Below, in pieces: positions 28,217 to 36,876 of a stretch of 64,000 nt of DNA. The first letter of the stretch is position 1. Every line of letters begins with the position of its first letter. This stretch comes from Enterococcus dispar ATCC 51266 (lineage in GTDB: Bacteria > Bacillota > Bacilli > Lactobacillales > Enterococcaceae). The translations under genes and the position numbers were made by a program. The stretch is from positions 124,001 through 188,000 of the forward strand of contig NZ_KE136354.1 in assembly GCF_000406945.1 (NCBI RefSeq). The letters run 5' to 3'. The notes under the pieces are model-generated. The model had not been told where the DNA came from. It searched no databases and saw only the letters and a program-made list of their open reading frames with translations.

Positions 28217-29286
28217 AAAAATTACAATCCCTTTTTATTGGCATTATCGCCGTCATTTTAGTTTTAGTTTTTGCCGTTAATCGTTTGGAGCATTCCAGTG
28301 GAATGGCGGGCGCAAAAGTATTAAATATATACAATTGGGGCGATTATATTGATCCTGCTCTTTTAAAGAAATTTGAAAAAGAAACAGGTTATAAAGTCAA
28401 TTATGAAACGTTTGATTCCAATGAGGCGATGTTTACGAAGATTCAACAAGGCGGAACAGCTTATGATATTACGATTCCCAGTGAGTATATGATTCAAAAA
28501 ATGATTCAAGAAAAACTCGTTTTGCCTTTGGATCATAGTAAAATTAAAGGATTAAACAATATTCACGAGGACTTTTTAAACCAAAGTTTCGATCCTAAAA
28601 ATAAATATTCCATTCCTTATTTCTGGGGAACATTGGGGATTGTCTACAATGATAAATTTGCAAAAGCCGAAGAGTTGAAATATTGGCGGGATTTATGGAA
28701 TGATAAATTTCGTGACAACATCATGTTGATTGATGGGGCTCGTGAAGTTATTGGATTGGGATTAAACAGCCTTGGCTATTCATTAAACAGTAAAGATGAT
28801 GGACAATTAAATGAAGCGGTAGAAAAACTAAAAGGTTTAACACCAAATGTCAAAGCTATTGTAGCCGATGAAATCAAAATCTATATGGCAAATGAAGAAA
28901 GTATGGTTGCTGTCACTTTTTCTGGTGAAGCAGCTGATATGATGTATGAGAACCCGCATTTGCATTATGTGATTCCAGCAGAAGGCTCAAACTTGTGGTT
29001 TGATAATATTGTGATTCCTAAAACAGCGCAAAATAAAGCAGGTGCCTATGATTTTATCAACTTTATGTTGCGTCCCGAAAATGCCGCCCAAAACGCTGAG
29101 TATATCGGGTATTCTACCCCGAATAAAGCAGCTATGAAGCTTTTACCAAAAGAAATTATTAATGATAAACAATTTTATCCTACTGATGAAATGTTATCGC
29201 ATCTAGAAGTTTACCAAGATCTAGGAAAAGAATATCTAGGAATTTACAATGATTTATTCTTAGAGCTTAAGATGTACAGGAGATAA
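28213..29286 (+). CDS. potD: Spermidine/putrescine-binding protein PotD
   Basis: A 357-residue extracellular solute-binding protein. The N-terminal membrane segment (SLFIGIIAVILVLVFAVNRL) has no lipobox Cys, so it may be anchored by an uncleaved helix or cleaved as a signal peptide. The mature part starts with LNIYNWGDYIDP, the hallmark of PotD/PotF proteins, and has YSIPYFWGTLGIVYN. It delivers polyamines to PotBC. Last gene of potABCD, followed by a strong terminator. Confidence 0.94.
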   Translation: MKKLQSLFIGIIAVILVLVFAVNRLEHSSGMAGAKVLNIYNWGDYIDPALLKKFEKETGYKVNYETFDSNEAMFTKIQQGGTAYDITIPSEYMIQKMIQEKLVLPLDHSKIKGLNNIHEDFLNQSFDPKNKYSIPYFWGTLGIVYNDKFAKAEELKYWRDLWNDKFRDNIMLIDGAREVIGLGLNSLGYSLNSKDDGQLNEAVEKLKGLTPNVKAIVADEIKIYMANEESMVAVTFSGEAADMMYENPHLHYVIPAEGSNLWFDNIVIPKTAQNKAGAYDFINFMLRPENAAQNAEYIGYSTPNKAAMKLLPKEIINDKQFYPTDEMLSHLEVYQDLGKEYLGIYNDLFLELKMYRR

Positions 29287-29290
29287 TTAT

Positions 29291-29324
29291 AAAAAAGGCG
29301 ACTTGCAGGTCGCCTTTTTTATTT
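29291..29324 (+). terminator. Terminator after potD
   Basis: AAAAAAGGCGAC pairs with GTCGCCTTTTTT around a TTGCAG loop. Confidence 0.9.
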
Positions 29325-29547
29325 TAAATAAAAATTAGATAACAAAACCAATAGGAAAAAATAATTTTGTAAATGGTATATATCGTTTTGAAAAAGAAAC
29401 TTTACTATTAAACCAAGAGCTATAACCAGATTGTCAAGTAAAAGGATTTTACAATTTTCATAAAAAGATATTTATCAGAAAAATATCCGTATTTGCATTA
29501 TCTAAAAATAACAAATTTTGTTATTATCAGCCGGCATATGTTTCGAA

Positions 29548-30453
29548 TTAACTTACATAGGTTAAGACTTTAATATTTTGCTCATGATTACCCCAACGTG
29601 CACCAAAAAGGGTTAGACCGCCAACAGAATCCATAAGTTCTTCTGAGGCAATACGCAGTGTGAAATAATCAGTTTCCTTTAATGCTAAGTCATTAATATT
29701 TAAATCTGTTGTAGGAACACCATCGATGCTTGTATCATACTGATTAATGCGAATATGCTTTAATTCCCCATATTGACTACAAGTGTCTGGCCACCAAGTC
29801 GGTGTCAAGCGTCCACGAACGTCGGCATAATTGCCATGCACGGTATCACTACCTAATTTTTTTCCATTGATGTAATAAGTGATGTCACTGGGCCACGTAT
29901 TGTTTGAAATTGGAAATTCAGAAGCGATTTCAAAGCTGATATCTAATAACTCGAGATGATCATCAGCTTGGACTAAATTTGGAATTTTATATTCTAAGAA
30001 ACCTTTACTAGTCCAAACTAACTGTGCATTGACGCGTTGGCTATCAAGGAATGAACGTGGCTGGTCTGCCATTCCAATGTGTCCTTCTTCAGAAGCAAGT
30101 CCGCAAGTTGGTTCTGCATGATAATCAGTAAAGTGTCCAACTTTTACGTCAGCGTGATAGTGACGATATTCAGGAAAAATTTTTTCTGGAAATTCAATTC
30201 CGATTTGATCAATGGCTAGAGCTACAATTTTTTGTAACCCAAATTTACCGGGACAGCGCCTTGTTTTTACAATACCAGCATCTTCTAATTGTTGGACATG
30301 ACGCGTTGTAATAGCGTTTGAAATTGCAAGCGCTTTAGCTATTTCGCCAATGTTCATTTCTTTTATTGCGAGCTGGTTTACAATTCCCAAGCGGGTCTCA
30401 TTTGCTAATGCTTGCAAAACAGGGAGTGATTTTGTAGATGTATCAATAATCAT
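29548..30453 (-). CDS. ArsR-type regulator with large C-terminal domain
   Basis: A 301-residue protein. Residues 8-75 are an ArsR winged helix (VLQALANETRLGIVNQLA, then IGEIAKALAISNAITTRHVQ). The remaining about 200 residues are rich in Trp, Tyr, Asp and beta-strand patterns (ITYYINGKKLGSDTVHG; RGRLTPTWWPDTCSQYG) and look like a beta-sandwich, perhaps a ligand-sensing domain. This is unlike ordinary 100-residue metal-sensing ArsR proteins, and the metal-binding Cys pair is not evident. It faces the GH2-ABC-GH92 operon across 244 bp of control DNA, so it most likely senses a sugar and controls that operon. Confidence 0.85.
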   Translation of the reverse strand: MIIDTSTKSLPVLQALANETRLGIVNQLAIKEMNIGEIAKALAISNAITTRHVQQLEDAGIVKTRRCPGKFGLQKIVALAIDQIGIEFPEKIFPEYRHYHADVKVGHFTDYHAEPTCGLASEEGHIGMADQPRSFLDSQRVNAQLVWTSKGFLEYKIPNLVQADDHLELLDISFEIASEFPISNNTWPSDITYYINGKKLGSDTVHGNYADVRGRLTPTWWPDTCSQYGELKHIRINQYDTSIDGVPTTDLNINDLALKETDYFTLRIASEELMDSVGGLTLFGARWGNHEQNIKVLTYVS

Positions 30454-30467
30454 AAGGAAGCTCCTTT

Positions 30468-30482
30468 ACTTAATTGTTAAGT
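30468..30482. promoter_or_regulatory. Palindrome upstream of the ArsR-type gene
   Basis: ACTTAA-TTG-TTAAGT, a perfect dyad 14 bases before the ArsR-type start codon. A related inverted pair AGTTAA (30606-30611) and TTAACT (30637-30642) brackets the start of the GH2 transcript. Both are candidates for binding of that regulator. Confidence 0.45.
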
Positions 30483-30520
30483 ATAATTCTGAAAATGGTT
30501 GTAATTTTATATCTTGTTTT

Positions 30521-30530
30521 ACCAATTGGT
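30521..30530. promoter_or_regulatory. Palindrome in the divergent region
   Basis: ACCAATTGGT with TTTT and AAAA flanks forms a near-perfect dyad midway between the two genes. Function unknown. Confidence 0.3.
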
Positions 30531-30568
30531 TAAAATGATTAAGGTTAATATATCGGGATTGATGCTGT

Positions 30569-30583
30569 ATGAAAACGCTGTTA
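30569..30583 (+). promoter_or_regulatory. Probable cre (CcpA) site before the GH2 operon
   Basis: ATGAAAACGCTGTTA matches the cre consensus WTGNAANCGNWNNCW at all but one fixed position. It sits 12 bases upstream of a -35 TTGACA. Confidence 0.5.
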
Positions 30584-30595
30584 TTATTTTGTGTG

Positions 30596-30624
30596 TTGAC
30601 AGATAAGTTAAATAGTAATGTTAT
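30596..30624 (+). promoter_or_regulatory. Promoter of the glycan operon
   Basis: TTGACA (30596-30601), a 17-bp spacer and TGTTAT (30619-30624). The -35 is perfect and the -10 is weak, which fits an activated or catabolite-controlled promoter. Confidence 0.5.
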
Positions 30625-30697
30625 TATAAGTCTTTGTTAACTAAAAGGTCAATAAAGTTTTTTTGAAAATAGACCAAAGAAATTTTTGGAGGAATTA

Positions 30698-32527
30698 ATG
30701 TTGAATAGAAAAGAACATCCGCGACCGCAGCTCATAAGAAAAAAATGGCAAAGTTTGGATGGCGAATGGGATTTTGCCTTTGATGATGAAAACATTGGCT
30801 TATCACAACAATGGTATAAAGTGTTCCCTGCTACACATAAAATTTTGGTTCCGTTTACATATGAGACGGAATTAAGTGGTATTCATGATACGTCTCACCA
30901 TAAAACGATTTGGTATCAACATAATTTTGAACAAGAAAGTGATCAAAATCTTGTCTTATATTTTGAAGGTGTAGATTTTGAAACCCAGGTATGGTTGAAC
31001 GGAAACCTCATTGGCATCCATAAAGGGGGAAATGAAAGATTTTCTTTTGATTTAAAACCTTATTTAACTAAAGGGCTAAATACGATTACAGTACGGGTAG
31101 AAGATTCACTTTCTTGTGAACAGCCAAGAGGTAAACAACGGTGGTTAAAAGATAATTTTGGTTGTTGGTATGTTCAAACAACGGGAATTTGGAAATCCGT
31201 TTGGTTGGAAGAAGCCCAAGAACAGCGAATAAATTATTTAAAACTTACACCAGATTTGGACGTTGATTTACTAAAAGTAGAAATTGAATTAAAAGACGCT
31301 GCTGTTTTGCCAGACAGCAGTAGTTACTTTATTGAAGCCGAAGCAAGTTTTAAAGGTGAATTAATCAGTTATCATAAAGGATTATTTCATCATAACAGCA
31401 GTAGTTTTACTTTAGATACCCGGACAAAAGAAAATGCTGATTCAGGCACTCATCGTTGGAGTCTACATACACCTAATCTCTACGATTTAACGGTTCGGTT
31501 ATATAAATAAACGGGTGAATTGTTGGATGAAGTCTACAGTTATTTCGGAATGCGAAAACTTAGCATCGAAAATGGACAAATTTTATTAAATAATCGGCAA
31601 TTGTACCAACGTTTAATCTTAGATCAAGGGTATTGGCCCGAGTCTGGTATGACGCCACCTTCTCTTGCAGCCTTGGAAAAAGATTTGGAAAAAATTAGCG
31701 CAATGGGCTATAACGGCTTGCGCAAACATCAAAAAATTGAAGATGAACGTTTCTTATACCTATGCGATGAAAAAGGAATTCTTGTTTGGGCAGAAATGCC
31801 CTCAACCTACGTTTTTACTGACGTCGCGATGAAGCAATTCACTGCAGAATGGCTAGAAATTGTTAAGCAGCATTACAATCATCCAGCAGTTATTACATGG
31901 GTACCTTTTAATGAAAGTTGGGGGATTAAAGGAATTAATGAACATATTCGCCCGCAACATTTTACCGAAGGAATTTATCACCTCACGAAAGCGTTTGATT
32001 CCAATCGGCCTGTCATTACAAATGATGGTTGGGAACACACTATTTCTGATATTTTAACTTTACATGATTATGAAGAAACTGGTTTGGCTTTTGCAAAACG
32101 TTATTCAGACCATCAAGATTTCGCACCTTTTGGTTATTCAAATAAAGAAAAAATTGTTACTAATAAAATTCAATTTAATGATGGCTGGTTTGCTTTTGCA
32201 AAAGGGTTTGAATATAAAGGCCAACCGATCATGATCAGTGAATTTGGTGGCATTGCATTTACAGTTAATACTGAAGGGCAATGGGGATATGGCAATCAGG
32301 TAAAAAATGAAACCGAATTCATGAAGCGCTTTGAAAAAATATATGCCGCCATTCAAAGTAACCCTTACATTGCTGGTTTTTGTTACACACAACTCACAGA
32401 TGTAGAGCAGGAAGTAAATGGTCTGTTAACTGCAGATCGTAATAACAAAGTGGATTTGCAAAAGGTTAGAGAAATTAACGAACGTCGACTCAATTTTAGT
32501 GAGATGAAAGTTGAAAACAATTTTTAA
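30698..32527 (+). pseudogene. GH2 glycosidase interrupted by an in-frame TAA
   Basis: A GH2-family enzyme (beta-galactosidase/beta-glucuronidase fold) of about 609 residues, split by one TAA at 31508-31510. The two halves are in the same frame with no shift. Residues 1-270 are the sugar-binding jelly roll (LDGEWDFAF; GKQRWLKDNFGCWYVQTTGIW). After the stop come the Ig-like end and TIM barrel with the acid/base Glu in PFNESWGI (about 406) and the nucleophile in MISEFGG (about 515). So the first half alone cannot be active. ATG 30698 follows GGAGGA. A TTG at 31520 could restart the second half, but I see no ribosome site there. It is the first gene of the operon. Confidence 0.85.
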
Positions 32528-32596
32528 ACGAGGCATTAATTCGCAGTTTCTTACAAAAGAAACTAGCAATTTTATTTATTTTTGGAGGAAATAGAT

Positions 32597-34174
32597 ATGA
32601 AAAAATGGAAGACATCTTTATTGGGATTAACATTATCAGCGGTTGTATTGGTATCACTTAGCGCTTGCGGGTCAGGAGATGCAAGCTCTGAAGACAAATC
32701 AGGAGACAGCAAAGGGTTTACTCTATTGAGTCCAGACCATAGTGCCGACCATCCAAAAAATGAAGATCTTTGGATGTGGAAAGAGTATGAGAAAAAGACT
32801 GGTGTTCCAATTACTTGGCAAGAGACAAAAGATATCAATGAAAAGAAAAATTTACTATTATCAGAATCAAAATTGCCAGATGCCTTTTATCAAGTATATT
32901 GGACGTCAGATGAATTAGTAAAATATGGTGGACAGGGAATGTTCCAGCCGATTGAAGACTTAATTGAAAAACATGCACCAAACTTTAATAAACTAATGGA
33001 AGAACATCCCGAAATTAGAAAAAGTATTACTGCCCCAGACGGACATATCTATTTCTTGCCAGAATTATCTATTGATCCACAAATTATGGGTTTGACATTC
33101 AGATATTATATCAATCAAGAATGGTTAGACAAATTAGGTCTTGAAAAACCACGAACCACCGAAGAATTGAAAGAAGTATTAACACAATTTGTCACAAAAG
33201 ATCCAAATGGAAATGGTAAAGCGGATGAACAAGGCTGGTATATGAATAGTGGTGAACTCCCTAATAGTTTTGAAAAACTTTTAATGGCCGCTTATGGTAT
33301 GGGCACAGGTGGTCGAACTGGAATTGAATCTTCTGTATATTTTGAAAAAGATGGCTCGATGCAACTGACATTAAATAGTGACCGAATGAAAGATGTATGG
33401 AAATATGAAGCAGATCTTTATCAAAATGGCTTAATGTCTAAGAATTCTTTTGCTGGTGCTGATGGCGATAAATGGCGTGCAGATGCAGCCAATAATACTG
33501 TTGGTCTTTGGACTTGGGTAAGTCCAGAATTTATCGGGGGGTCTGTCCAAGACAAATATACACCGATTAATGTCATTGCCGGTCCTGAAGGAGATCAGAG
33601 CTTAGTAATTAATGGCCCGGTAGGAACATCTGGTTTGGTTATTACTAAAGATTGTAAAGATCCTGGCAAATTACTAGAGTGGACAGATTATTGGTATAGC
33701 CAAGAAGGTTCTGACTTTGGTTATTTAGGAGCAGAAGATGTTACCTACCATAAAGTAGACGATAAAAATGTTTATGTCGATAAAATTTTGAATTATGACA
33801 AAGGAGCACAATTAGGCGCATATCAATATTTAGATAATGTTTATGGTGGCGGCTATCCTTATTTAAATCCTGATCAAGCTAACCGTGACATCGCGCAAGG
33901 ATTAGAACCGATTCAATATGATGACTTTAATGAAGATGTTATGCCAGAAAAAATGTTATCTCCAGTAATGCCAACCCCTGAAGAGTCTGGACAATTGTCC
34001 ACAATTATGACAGACATGAATAATTATGTTGAACAATCTCGGGTGAAGTTTGTTACAGGTGAGTGGAATTTTACTAGCGATTGGGATAAATATGTTAAAC
34101 AGTTGAAAAAAATTGGTGCGGACAAGTTGCTTGAAATTCGCCGTACGCAGTATGAACGTTATGACAAAGAGTAA
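32597..34174 (+). CDS. Lipoprotein sugar-binding protein of an Lpl-type ABC importer
   Basis: A 525-residue extracellular solute-binding protein. The signal peptide ends in a lipobox (VSLSACGSG), so it is a lipoprotein held on the outer face of the membrane. The large size and WMWKEYEKKTGVPITWQETK region fit the LplA-type family (extracellular solute-binding protein family 1) that serves oligosaccharide importers with LplB/LplC permeases. ATG 32597 follows TTGGAGGA. The two permease genes lie downstream. The ligand is probably a glycan from this locus; this is inferred from the enzymes. Confidence 0.88.
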   Translation: MKKWKTSLLGLTLSAVVLVSLSACGSGDASSEDKSGDSKGFTLLSPDHSADHPKNEDLWMWKEYEKKTGVPITWQETKDINEKKNLLLSESKLPDAFYQVYWTSDELVKYGGQGMFQPIEDLIEKHAPNFNKLMEEHPEIRKSITAPDGHIYFLPELSIDPQIMGLTFRYYINQEWLDKLGLEKPRTTEELKEVLTQFVTKDPNGNGKADEQGWYMNSGELPNSFEKLLMAAYGMGTGGRTGIESSVYFEKDGSMQLTLNSDRMKDVWKYEADLYQNGLMSKNSFAGADGDKWRADAANNTVGLWTWVSPEFIGGSVQDKYTPINVIAGPEGDQSLVINGPVGTSGLVITKDCKDPGKLLEWTDYWYSQEGSDFGYLGAEDVTYHKVDDKNVYVDKILNYDKGAQLGAYQYLDNVYGGGYPYLNPDQANRDIAQGLEPIQYDDFNEDVMPEKMLSPVMPTPEESGQLSTIMTDMNNYVEQSRVKFVTGEWNFTSDWDKYVKQLKKIGADKLLEIRRTQYERYDKE

Positions 34175-34323
34175 ATAGAATTTTTGTCCAGGCTTAAAGC
34201 AAAATGACAAAACCTGCTTTGAGCCTGGTTTTTATGACAAAATGTTTTATTGAACTAATCAGCTTAGCATTCAGATGCTGCGCTGAACAGTTTGATAAAG
34301 CACGGAGAAAGGAAGAATAATAG

Positions 34324-35301
34324 ATGGTAGAAAAAATATTATTCGATATGAAAAAGCATAAATGGCTTAATACATTATTTGTTGCACCGATGGAATCTTT
34401 TAACAAGTTGTTATCCGATATGAAAAAACATAAGTGGTTGTACGTTATGTTGGTCATTCCTGTACTATTTGTGCTTATTTGGAATTACTGGCCGATGTAT
34501 GGTGTTGTAATTGCTTTTAAAGATTATTCACCTGCTTTTGGTATTTGGGATAGTCCTTGGGTTGGTTTCAAGCATTTTCAACGTTTCTTTGATTCTTATT
34601 TCTTCTTGGAAATTATCATTAATACTATTCGCGTTAGTTTCTATAGTTTACTAGTAGGCATTCCATTGCCGATCATTCTGGCATTAATGTTTAACGAAAT
34701 TAAACGAAAATGGTTCAAATCGACAGTTCAAACAGTTTCATATATTCCAAACTTTATTTCAGTAGTTGTTGTTATTGGGATGGTAACCTTCTTTTTCTCT
34801 GAACAAGGCTCCATCAATCAAATTCTAACTTCTTTACACATGAAACCTATTGATTTTTTAGGCGATGCAAAGTGGTTTCCTCATGTCTATGTATGGTCTG
34901 GAATCTGGCAAGGTGTCGGCTGGGGAACGCTGATTTATACTGCTGCGATGTCTGGCGTACCGCAAGATCAATATGAAGCTGCTTATCTTGAAGGGGCAAC
35001 GCGGATGCAATGTATTCGTAATATTGCGATTCCAGCAATCATGCCTACCATTGTTATTTCAGCAATTTTAGCAACCGGTAGTGTTATGTCTGTAGGTTTT
35101 GAAAAAGCTTATTTATTGCAAAACGCATCAAATCTTGCAACTTCTGAAGTATTGTCGACTTATACATATAAAGTCGGTTTGATTAATGGTGAATATAGTT
35201 TTTCTGCCGCAGTTGGGTTGTTTAATAATATCGTCAATTTCATCATGCTTTTTGTTGTCAATAAGATTGCACAAAAAACTGGTGAAAATAGTTTGTGGTA
35301 G
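34324..35301 (+). CDS. ABC sugar permease, LplB-type
   Basis: A 325-residue membrane subunit with about six transmembrane segments and the coupling motif QDQYEAAYLEGATRMQCIR (about 218-236). The N-terminus is odd: DMKKHKWL occurs twice, 24 residues apart (about 8 and 32), and the DNA of the two copies matches at 20 of 23 bases. ATG 34324 has GAAAGGAAG upstream. The second DMKKHKWL has no ribosome site, so the longer form is likely real. LplB subunits pair with the next gene product. No ATPase gene is in the operon. Confidence 0.9.
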   Translation: MVEKILFDMKKHKWLNTLFVAPMESFNKLLSDMKKHKWLYVMLVIPVLFVLIWNYWPMYGVVIAFKDYSPAFGIWDSPWVGFKHFQRFFDSYFFLEIIINTIRVSFYSLLVGIPLPIILALMFNEIKRKWFKSTVQTVSYIPNFISVVVVIGMVTFFFSEQGSINQILTSLHMKPIDFLGDAKWFPHVYVWSGIWQGVGWGTLIYTAAMSGVPQDQYEAAYLEGATRMQCIRNIAIPAIMPTIVISAILATGSVMSVGFEKAYLLQNASNLATSEVLSTYTYKVGLINGEYSFSAAVGLFNNIVNFIMLFVVNKIAQKTGENSLW

Positions 35302-35319
35302 AAAGGCTGGAAAATTGAA

Positions 35320-36222
35320 ATGGAAAAAATGCGATACATCTCAACGAAATCAGATAAAGTTTTTGACGTTGTCAACGTTGTAATTATTACATTGCTGACT
35401 TTGATTTTGTTATATCCTATTGTTTTTGTAGTGAATGCTTCTTTTAGTAATCCTAATAAAATCTATGAAGTACCGTTGTTACTTTGGCCGCGAGGTTTTA
35501 ATGTCAACGGATATACCGAAATTTTAAAAAATAAAGATATTTTAGTTGGCTTTAAAAATGCTGTCATTTACACGGGGTTAGGAACACTAGTTAGTGTTCT
35601 TGTTACAACGCTCGGGGCATATCCACTTTCCCGAAAAGATTTACGCGGTCGCTCAATGTTGACACTATTTTTTACTATTACGATGTTTTTTGGTGGTGGT
35701 CTAATTCCAACGTATTTGGTAAATCAGCGTTTAGGTATCATCAATACGTTATGGGTAATGATTTTGCCAGGTGCTGTAGGTGTCTACAATATGATTTTAA
35801 TGCGAACTTATTTTCAACAGAATATTCCTTCTGAATTAGTGGAAAGTGCTTATATGGACGGTGCCAATGATTTGCAATTGTTATATAAAATCGTTCTACC
35901 ACTTTCTACACCAATTATTGTTGTTATTGCGATGTTTAATGGCGTAGGTCGTTGGAATTCATACTTTGATGCCATGATTTATTTGCGTGATCGTGCCCGT
36001 TTCCCATTACAATTGATTTTACGAGAAATCTTGATACAAGGACAATTTGGTGATGATGTAAATCAAACTTTGGTGGGGAGCGCCCAAGCTGAATTAATGA
36101 TGCTGAAATTAACACTAAAATATAGTGTCGTTATCGTTTCAACGTTACCTGTTTTACTGTTTTATCCAATTGTTGCAAAATACTTTGAAAAAGGGATTTT
36201 AGTCGGAGCTATAAAGGGGTAA
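35320..36222 (+). CDS. ABC sugar permease, LplC-type
   Basis: A 300-residue membrane subunit with about six transmembrane segments and the coupling motif ESAYMDGANDLQLLYKIVLP (about 179-198). It forms a heterodimer with the preceding permease. It starts 18 bases after it. LplC-type proteins belong to the carbohydrate uptake CUT1 group. Confidence 0.9.
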   Translation: MEKMRYISTKSDKVFDVVNVVIITLLTLILLYPIVFVVNASFSNPNKIYEVPLLLWPRGFNVNGYTEILKNKDILVGFKNAVIYTGLGTLVSVLVTTLGAYPLSRKDLRGRSMLTLFFTITMFFGGGLIPTYLVNQRLGIINTLWVMILPGAVGVYNMILMRTYFQQNIPSELVESAYMDGANDLQLLYKIVLPLSTPIIVVIAMFNGVGRWNSYFDAMIYLRDRARFPLQLILREILIQGQFGDDVNQTLVGSAQAELMMLKLTLKYSVVIVSTLPVLLFYPIVAKYFEKGILVGAIKG

Positions 36223-36227
36223 GTAAA

Positions 36228-36854
36228 GTGGTTAATAAAATTTATGAAGTTTTTAATCGGATTTATTATTTAATGAAATTAAACGGGTTGTGGCTTTTGT
36301 TTACACTTTTAGGTGGTGTCGTTTTTGGAATTATACCAGCAACGATTGCTCTTTACGCTTGTATTCGTCAACAAATTCGTAATGAATCAGAAACCCATCT
36401 CTTTCAAATGTTTAAAAGATATTATGTAGAAACTTTTCGTCGCAGCATGTTGTTTAGTGTTGTATTTGCAGCGATTGCCTTATTTTTCTTTGGGGAGACC
36501 GTTATTTTAGTGAATGTTGGTACCGGAAATCTGTTGCTTGAAATTGCCATTAAAGTCACGCGTCTATTGATAATTTTAGGTGTAGCGATGTTTTTCCCAA
36601 TTTTTGTCCATTTTGATGTCAAAGGAATCAAAATGGTGGTACAATCTTTGCTTTTTTTACTCATTTGTCCTTTAGAAGTTCTCTATATGGGACTAATTTT
36701 TGTTTTAGTCAGCTTATTATTTGCCATTAGTCCACTTTTGATTCTTTTTATAGGTATTGCTTTGCCAGCTTATGGGATGAGTCTTATCATGATGAAAAAA
36801 TTTACTCGACTAGAAAAAAATATTAATTTTACTACGTCAGCTCAAACGAAATAA
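36228..36854 (+). CDS. DUF624 (YesL-like) membrane protein
   Basis: A 208-residue membrane protein with about five hydrophobic segments (NGLWLLFTLLGGVVFGIIPATIALY at the start contains the first). It resembles DUF624/YesL proteins, which in Bacillus and relatives sit beside Lpl-type ABC importers and glycan-degrading enzymes. The role is unknown; a part in transporter assembly or regulation is only a guess. It starts GTG 36228 after AAAGGGG and follows the permease gene by 5 bases. Confidence 0.8.
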   Translation: MVNKIYEVFNRIYYLMKLNGLWLLFTLLGGVVFGIIPATIALYACIRQQIRNESETHLFQMFKRYYVETFRRSMLFSVVFAAIALFFFGETVILVNVGTGNLLLEIAIKVTRLLIILGVAMFFPIFVHFDVKGIKMVVQSLLFLLICPLEVLYMGLIFVLVSLLFAISPLLILFIGIALPAYGMSLIMMKKFTRLEKNINFTTSAQTK

Positions 36855-36876
36855 CTTGATTTTAAGGAGTATTTAA

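Noticed and set aside
30698-32527. Two separate GH2-related genes
   Set aside because: Both parts are in one frame, meet at a single stop, and neither alone has a full fold with a ribosome site for the second.
36228-36854. DUF624 protein as a missing ABC ATPase
   Set aside because: It has no Walker motifs and is a membrane protein.
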